Assembly (NCBI GenBank): GCA_023436825.1
Contig: JAEZHS010000356.1
Span: 1-9,597 of the forward strand
Length of the DNA: 9,597 nt
Reading direction: 5' to 3'
Origin: Pseudomonadota bacterium
GTDB lineage: Bacteria > Pseudomonadota > Alphaproteobacteria > Reyranellales > Reyranellaceae
In this document: positions 5,976 through 9,597 of the stretch, in pieces
How the letters are laid out: every line of letters starts with the position of its first letter
Numbering within the stretch: the first letter of the stretch is position 1
Made by a program: the position numbers and the translations under genes
The notes under the pieces: generated by a model
The model's input: the letters and a program-made list of their open reading frames with translations, nothing else
Told to the model about the DNA's origin: nothing
Databases searched by the model: none

Positions 5976-6959
5976 TCAGGCCGCCTCCCGCACCTTCTGC
6001 ACGTAGACGTTGATGATCAGCGCCGCCAGCAGGATCAGGCCGCGGATCAGGATTTTCAGGAAGCTGTCGATCTGGATGTGGTCCAGGCCGTTGTTCAGCA
6101 CGCCCAGGATCAGGAGCCCGATGATGGTGTTGCCGATGCCGCCGCGGCCGCCGAACAGGCTGGTGCCGCCCACCACGACGGCGGCGATGGCGTCCAGCAG
6201 ATAGCCGTCGAACTCGTTCTGCTGAGCGCTGCCGAAGTGGGCGACGCCCAGCATGCCGGCCACGCCCGAGCACATGGCCGAGATGACGATGACGGCGCCC
6301 AGCACCAGCTTGACGTTGACGCCGGCATATTCGGCTGCCTCGCGGTTGCCGCCGACCATGTACACGTAGCGGCCGAAGCGCGTGTAGGTCAGGACCAGGT
6401 GGCCGGCCAGCAGGAAGGCCGCGGCCACCAGGACGAGACAGGGAATGCCGGCCACCCTGCCCGCCCCCAACAGCGAGACGAGGTCGGGCACGGCATAGGC
6501 GATCTGGCCACGCACCAGCAGGGCCGAGATGCCGGCGCCGATCTGCATCATGGCGAGGGTCATGATGAAGGATGGGATGCCGATCACCGTGATGCCCGCG
6601 GCATTGACCAGCCCCAGCATGAAGCAGCCGATCAGCGCCAGGATGATGGCGACGAACCCCGGCAGCGGAACATTGGCAATGTTCACGTAGCCTTCCTGGA
6701 GCGTGAAGTACGCGACGGCGATGCCGGTGACATTGGCGATGGCGGCGACCGACAGGTCGATCTCGGCGCACAGGATTACGAAGGTGAGCCCGACCGCGAT
6801 GATCCCGGTGACCGAGACCTGGGTCAGGATGTTGGCGGCATTGTCGAGCGAGACGAAGGACCGGCTGGTCAGGCTGAAGAAGGCCACCAGCACGATCAGG
6901 GTCGCGAACGGCGCGATGATGCGCATCTGGTTGCGCAGGAAGGCTCCCATCGCCGTCAT
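5976..6959 (-). CDS. ABC importer permease, ribose/CUT2 (RbsC-like) family
   Basis: A 327-residue inner-membrane permease that forms the translocation channel of a sugar-type importer. It is rich in hydrophobic segments (around 18-31, 50-64, 72-86, 101-125, 171-190, 217-238, 253-265, 275-289 and 301-319), consistent with the 8-10 helices of the family. Family landmarks are AEIDLSVAA (65-73), TLAMMQIGAGI (134-144), GGNREAAEYAGVNV (203-216) and LDAIAAVVVGGTSLFGGRGGIGNT (255-278). Last gene of the operon: its ATG follows the ATPase stop after 1 nt, and GGAGG overlapping the ATPase 3' end (6969-6973) lies 9 nt before it, so translation is probably coupled. Only one permease gene is present, so a homodimer is likely. 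Substrate unknown. Confidence 0.94.
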   Translation of the reverse strand: MTAMGAFLRNQMRIIAPFATLIVLVAFFSLTSRSFVSLDNAANILTQVSVTGIIAVGLTFVILCAEIDLSVAAIANVTGIAVAYFTLQEGYVNIANVPLPGFVAIILALIGCFMLGLVNAAGITVIGIPSFIMTLAMMQIGAGISALLVRGQIAYAVPDLVSLLGAGRVAGIPCLVLVAAAFLLAGHLVLTYTRFGRYVYMVGGNREAAEYAGVNVKLVLGAVIVISAMCSGVAGMLGVAHFGSAQQNEFDGYLLDAIAAVVVGGTSLFGGRGGIGNTIIGLLILGVLNNGLDHIQIDSFLKILIRGLILLAALIINVYVQKVREAA

Positions 6960-6960
6960 G

Positions 6961-8460
6961 TCATGCCGCCTCCAGAAGCTGGTCCTTGCTCACGGTGCGC
7001 CCGGCGAATTCGCGGACGATCCGTCCCTTCTTCATCACCACGATGCGGTCGGCCAGCGACAGCACGGTCTCGGGCTCGGTCGACAGCACGACGACGCCCA
7101 AGCCCTGGTCGCGCAGGCCTTTGACGATCCGCACGACGTCCTCCTTGGCGCCGACATCCATGCCGCGCGTCGGTTCGCTCAGCACAAGCACCTTGGGCGG
7201 CCAGGTCAGCCACTTGGCGAGCGCCACCTTCTGCTGGTTGCCGCCCGACAGGCTGCCGAGCAGCGTCTCGACGGTCGGCGGCCGGATCGACAGCGACTGC
7301 ACATGCCGGCGGGCGATGTCCTTCTCGACCGAGGGCCGCAGCAGCAGGCGACCGATGCGGCCCAGCACGCTTATGGACATGTTCTTGTAGACCGGCTCGG
7401 CCTGGAACAGCATCGACCGGCGGCTCTCCGGCACGAAGGCGATGCCGGCCCGGCAAGCCTCGTTGGTGCTGCGCGGCCTCAGGACCTTGCCGCCGATCGA
7501 CATCGTGCCGGCATCGGCCCTGAGCTTGCCGAACAGGGTACGGGCAAGCTCGATCAGGCCGCAGCCCATGAAGCCGTAGATGCCCAAGACCTCCCCTGCC
7601 CTGACATCGAGCGACACATCGGCGAAGGCGCGGCCGGCGGCCAGTCCGCGTACGCCCAGCACGACCGGCGCTTCGGGGCGGCTGTCGAGCGCGATCGCGC
7701 CCGTGTAGCTGCCTTCCAGCTCCTCGTGGCCGCGGCCGATCATGCGCTGGATCAGCCAGCCCTTGTCGATCGCGCCGGCCGCCTCGGTGGCGATGAGCCG
7801 GCCGTTGCGGAAGATCGTGACGGTGTCGGCGATCGCCAGCACGTCGTCGAGGAAATGCGAGATGAAGACGATGCTGCGGCCGCTGGCGCGCACGCCGCGC
7901 AGCACCTCGAACAGGCGCTGCACCTCGGGCGGCGACAGCGCCGAGGTCGGCTCGTCGAGGATGACGATGCGGGCGCCCGAGAACAGCACGCGGGCGAGCT
8001 CGATGAGCTGCTGCAGGCCGATCGCCAGCGAGCCCATGCGCGCGGCCGGATCGACATCGATGCCGAGGCTGGCAAGATGCCGGCGGGCGCCTTCCATCAT
8101 GGCGCGCCAGTCGACGATGCCGCCCTTCGTCGGCTGCTGGCCGAGATAGACGTTCTCGGCCACGCTGAGATCGGGCACGACGCTCAGCTCCTGGTGGACC
8201 ATGCCGATGCCGGCGGCCAGCGCCTCGCGCGGCGAGCGGAAATGCACCGGCCGGCCGTCGATCGCCATTCGTCCATCGTAGTGGCCGTGGAGGCCCGCGA
8301 TGATCTTCATCAAGGTCGACTTGCCGGCGCCGTTCTCGCCGACCAGCCCGTGGATCTCGCCCCGGCGCAGCACGAAGTCGACTTCGCGCAGGGCCGCGAC
8401 GCCGCCGAAAGACTTGGAGATGCCGCGCAGTTCCAGCGGCGGCGCGGCTTCTTCCGTCAT
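6961..8460 (-). CDS. Double-domain ABC importer ATPase, ribose/CUT2 (RbsA/MglA-like) family
   Basis: A 499-residue cytoplasmic ATPase with two fused nucleotide-binding domains that powers uptake. Domain 1 looks active: Walker A GENGAGKST (41-49), Q-loop Gln90, a signature-like LAIGLQQ (145-151), Walker B VILDEPTSAL (166-175) and His202 in SHFLDD. Domain 2 keeps LSGGNQQKVALAKWL (404-418), but its Walker A is GFMGCGLIE (296-304), where relatives usually have a GAGRTE-type sequence. Its Walker B reads LVLSEPTRGMDVGAK, with Ser428 in place of the usual Asp. Domain 2 normally lacks the Walker A Lys in this family, so the Ser is the extra oddity. The ATG lies 16 nt after the stop of the binding-protein gene, with no good Shine-Dalgarno, suggesting re-initiation or coupling. 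No alternative early start exists. Confidence 0.95.
   Translation of the reverse strand: MTEEAAPPLELRGISKSFGGVAALREVDFVLRRGEIHGLVGENGAGKSTLMKIIAGLHGHYDGRMAIDGRPVHFRSPREALAAGIGMVHQELSVVPDLSVAENVYLGQQPTKGGIVDWRAMMEGARRHLASLGIDVDPAARMGSLAIGLQQLIELARVLFSGARIVILDEPTSALSPPEVQRLFEVLRGVRASGRSIVFISHFLDDVLAIADTVTIFRNGRLIATEAAGAIDKGWLIQRMIGRGHEELEGSYTGAIALDSRPEAPVVLGVRGLAAGRAFADVSLDVRAGEVLGIYGFMGCGLIELARTLFGKLRADAGTMSIGGKVLRPRSTNEACRAGIAFVPESRRSMLFQAEPVYKNMSISVLGRIGRLLLRPSVEKDIARRHVQSLSIRPPTVETLLGSLSGGNQQKVALAKWLTWPPKVLVLSEPTRGMDVGAKEDVVRIVKGLRDQGLGVVVLSTEPETVLSLADRIVVMKKGRIVREFAGRTVSKDQLLEAA
6969..6973 (-). promoter_or_regulatory. Ribosome binding site of the permease gene, inside the ATPase 3' end
   Basis: On the minus strand GGAGG lies 9 nt before the permease ATG and overlaps the last ATPase codons (Glu-Ala-Ala). 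This placement and the 1-nt gap support coupled translation of the two subunits. Confidence 0.6.
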
Positions 8461-8476
8461 GCCCAGGCGATGCCGA

Positions 8477-9493
8477 TCAGATGAGGAAGTGATCCTGCAT
8501 CCACAGCATGCCGGCGGCGTTCTCCTTGGTCACCACCGGACCGTCGGTGACGATGCTCTTGGGAATGCCGCTGCCCGCCTTCTCGCCGGCGGTGACCGCC
8601 GCCACGCCGGCGATGATGGCGCCGCCGTGGATGCGGCAGCTCGGGTTGCGCACGGTGGCGAACATGCGGCCGTCGGAGACGGCGTTGATCGCCGGCGGCA
8701 TGGCGTCGACGCCGCCGATCAGGATGTTGGTGCGGTTGCGCGCCTTCATGACGTTGTAGGCGGCGAGCGCCATGTCGTCGTTGTGGAAGAAGGCAGCGTC
8801 GATCTGCGGGTACTTGGTGAGATAGGTCTCCCACAGGCGCGCCACCTTGGTGACGTCCCAGTCGGCCGGCTGGGTATCGAGCACCTCGATGCCGGGATAC
8901 TGCTTGACCACCGCATTGAATCCCTTGGCCCGGCCCTGCGCGCCGGTATGACCGAGCGCACCCTGGGTCATGATCATCTTGCCCTTGCCGCCGAGCTTGG
9001 CGACCAACGCCTGGGTGACGGACGCGCCCATGAACTCGTTGTCGGGGGCGAGGAAGCTGTGGACGTTGATCTTGTCCAGGGGGGCGATCAGCGTGTCCAT
9101 GTCGATCACGGGCGTGCCCGCGTCGATCATCTTCTGCACCGGCTGGGTCAGCGTGCCGATGCCGAACGCCTGGATGGCGACGAAGTCCCATTTCTGCGAG
9201 GCCATGTTGTCGACCGCGGCGCGCTGCTTGACGGCGTCGAGCTGGCCGTCGAACCACGTCACGTCGACATTGTAGAGCTTGCCCCAGTATTCGGCCGCGG
9301 CCTTGCCCTGGGCGCACCAAGTCGCCTGCAGGCCCGCGTTGGAGAACGCAGCCTTCAGTGGCCTCTCCGAACGGCCGGCCGCGACGCCCGCCAGCGCCGG
9401 GGTCACGCCGATCACGCCGAGCGTCGCCGCCGCTCCTCCGGCCGTAGCGACGGTTAGAAAGTCACGCCTTGTCCTGCCGAACGTGTCCGTCAT
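8477..9493 (-). CDS. Periplasmic sugar-type substrate-binding protein of an ABC importer, Tat-exported
   Basis: A 338-residue protein that would capture the substrate in the periplasm and deliver it to the permease encoded downstream. The N-terminus carries a twin-arginine motif, TRRDFLT (8-14), then a weakly hydrophobic stretch and TPALA with likely cleavage at residue 35, so export in folded form is inferred. The mature part has the periplasmic binding protein 4 (ribose-type) layout: first strand LKAAFSNAG (46-54), VDNMASQKWDFVAIQ (94-108), MIDAGTPVIDMDT (122-134), then the second lobe with MTQGALGHTGAQGRAKGF (175-192), FFHNDDMALAAYNVM (235-249) and IGGVDAMPPAINAV (259-272). GGAGGAA five bases or fewer before the ATG is a strong ribosome binding site. 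First gene of the operon. The ligand-pocket residues do not match any specific sugar-binding protein I know, so no substrate is assigned. Confidence 0.92.
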   Translation of the reverse strand: MTDTFGRTRRDFLTVATAGGAAATLGVIGVTPALAGVAAGRSERPLKAAFSNAGLQATWCAQGKAAAEYWGKLYNVDVTWFDGQLDAVKQRAAVDNMASQKWDFVAIQAFGIGTLTQPVQKMIDAGTPVIDMDTLIAPLDKINVHSFLAPDNEFMGASVTQALVAKLGGKGKMIMTQGALGHTGAQGRAKGFNAVVKQYPGIEVLDTQPADWDVTKVARLWETYLTKYPQIDAAFFHNDDMALAAYNVMKARNRTNILIGGVDAMPPAINAVSDGRMFATVRNPSCRIHGGAIIAGVAAVTAGEKAGSGIPKSIVTDGPVVTKENAAGMLWMQDHFLI

Positions 9494-9496
9494 CGC

Positions 9497-9503
9497 TTCC
9501 TCC
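9497..9503 (-). promoter_or_regulatory. Ribosome binding site of the substrate-binding protein gene
   Basis: GGAGGAA on the minus strand stands just before the ATG at 9493. The rest of the upstream sequence (9504-9597) shows no convincing -35/-10 pair or gene end, so the operon promoter may lie beyond the window. Confidence 0.65.
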
Positions 9504-9597
9504 GTGGTGAACCGGTCGAATGCCGATCTTCAGGCGAGTCTGGCAGCGGGGACTTTCAGCGGCAAGCCGGGGTGCTACGCCGTCAGGGGAGGTCAGG

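Noticed and set aside
6703..8484. 593-codon plus-strand open frame opposite the ABC ATPase
   Set aside because: Antisense to a protein with all family motifs; rich in His, Gln, Asp and Arg with no recognisable domain. It also starts inside the permease antisense.
8300..9457. 385-codon plus-strand open frame opposite the binding protein
   Set aside because: Same reasoning: a shadow of the Tat-exported binding protein, with a repetitive His/Asp/Gly composition and no ribosome binding site.
9494..9597. Promoter for the ABC operon
   Set aside because: The best pair (TTGCCG and CAGACT, spacing 17) matches the consensus too poorly to report.
1..9597. CRISPR array, tRNA, rRNA, transposase or prophage genes
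   Set aside because: No regularly spaced repeats, no cloverleaf or rRNA-like stretches, and no such protein motifs were seen on either strand.

Overview
The window is GC-rich DNA, apart from one AT-rich intergenic patch. It looks like a chromosomal segment of an alphaproteobacterium, possibly of the Rhodospirillales/Reyranella kind. The main reasons are two EipB (DUF1849) envelope proteins, a family largely confined to Alphaproteobacteria, and a small lipoprotein of a type I associate with that class. The genus is an inference. Eight protein genes fill almost all of the window. I see no rRNA, tRNA, CRISPR array, transposase or phage gene.

Left part (about 50-3310, all minus strand). Read in the direction of transcription, two tandem EipB-like periplasmic proteins overlap by 7 nt. 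An 83-nt spacer packed with palindromes follows, and then AMP nucleosidase (amn), which is almost complete against the E. coli enzyme. The first EipB-like gene appears to start at TTG.

Centre (about 3411-5971). A D-2-hydroxyacid dehydrogenase of the glyoxylate/hydroxypyruvate reductase type runs rightward. Its 3' end overlaps by 41 bp, tail to tail, the 3' end of a leftward lipoprotein gene with an Ala/Pro-rich, basic tail. An AT-rich spacer then separates that lipoprotein gene from a divergent, rightward short-chain dehydrogenase of the retinol-dehydrogenase-like type. This spacer carries the best promoter candidate in the window.

Right part (about 5976-9493, all minus strand). A three-gene ABC importer operon of the ribose/CUT2 class is arranged as Tat-exported substrate-binding protein, double-domain ATPase, then permease, with gaps of 16 and 1 nt. 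It probably imports a sugar or sugar-like compound, but nothing here identifies the substrate. The last 104 bases lie upstream of this operon and hold only its ribosome binding site.

Most of the window is ordinary housekeeping or accessory metabolism, with no evident novel multi-gene system. The points most worth following are the tandem EipB duplication, the palindrome cluster at 1521-1594 that looks like a dispersed repeat, and the unusually degenerate second nucleotide-binding domain of the ABC ATPase.
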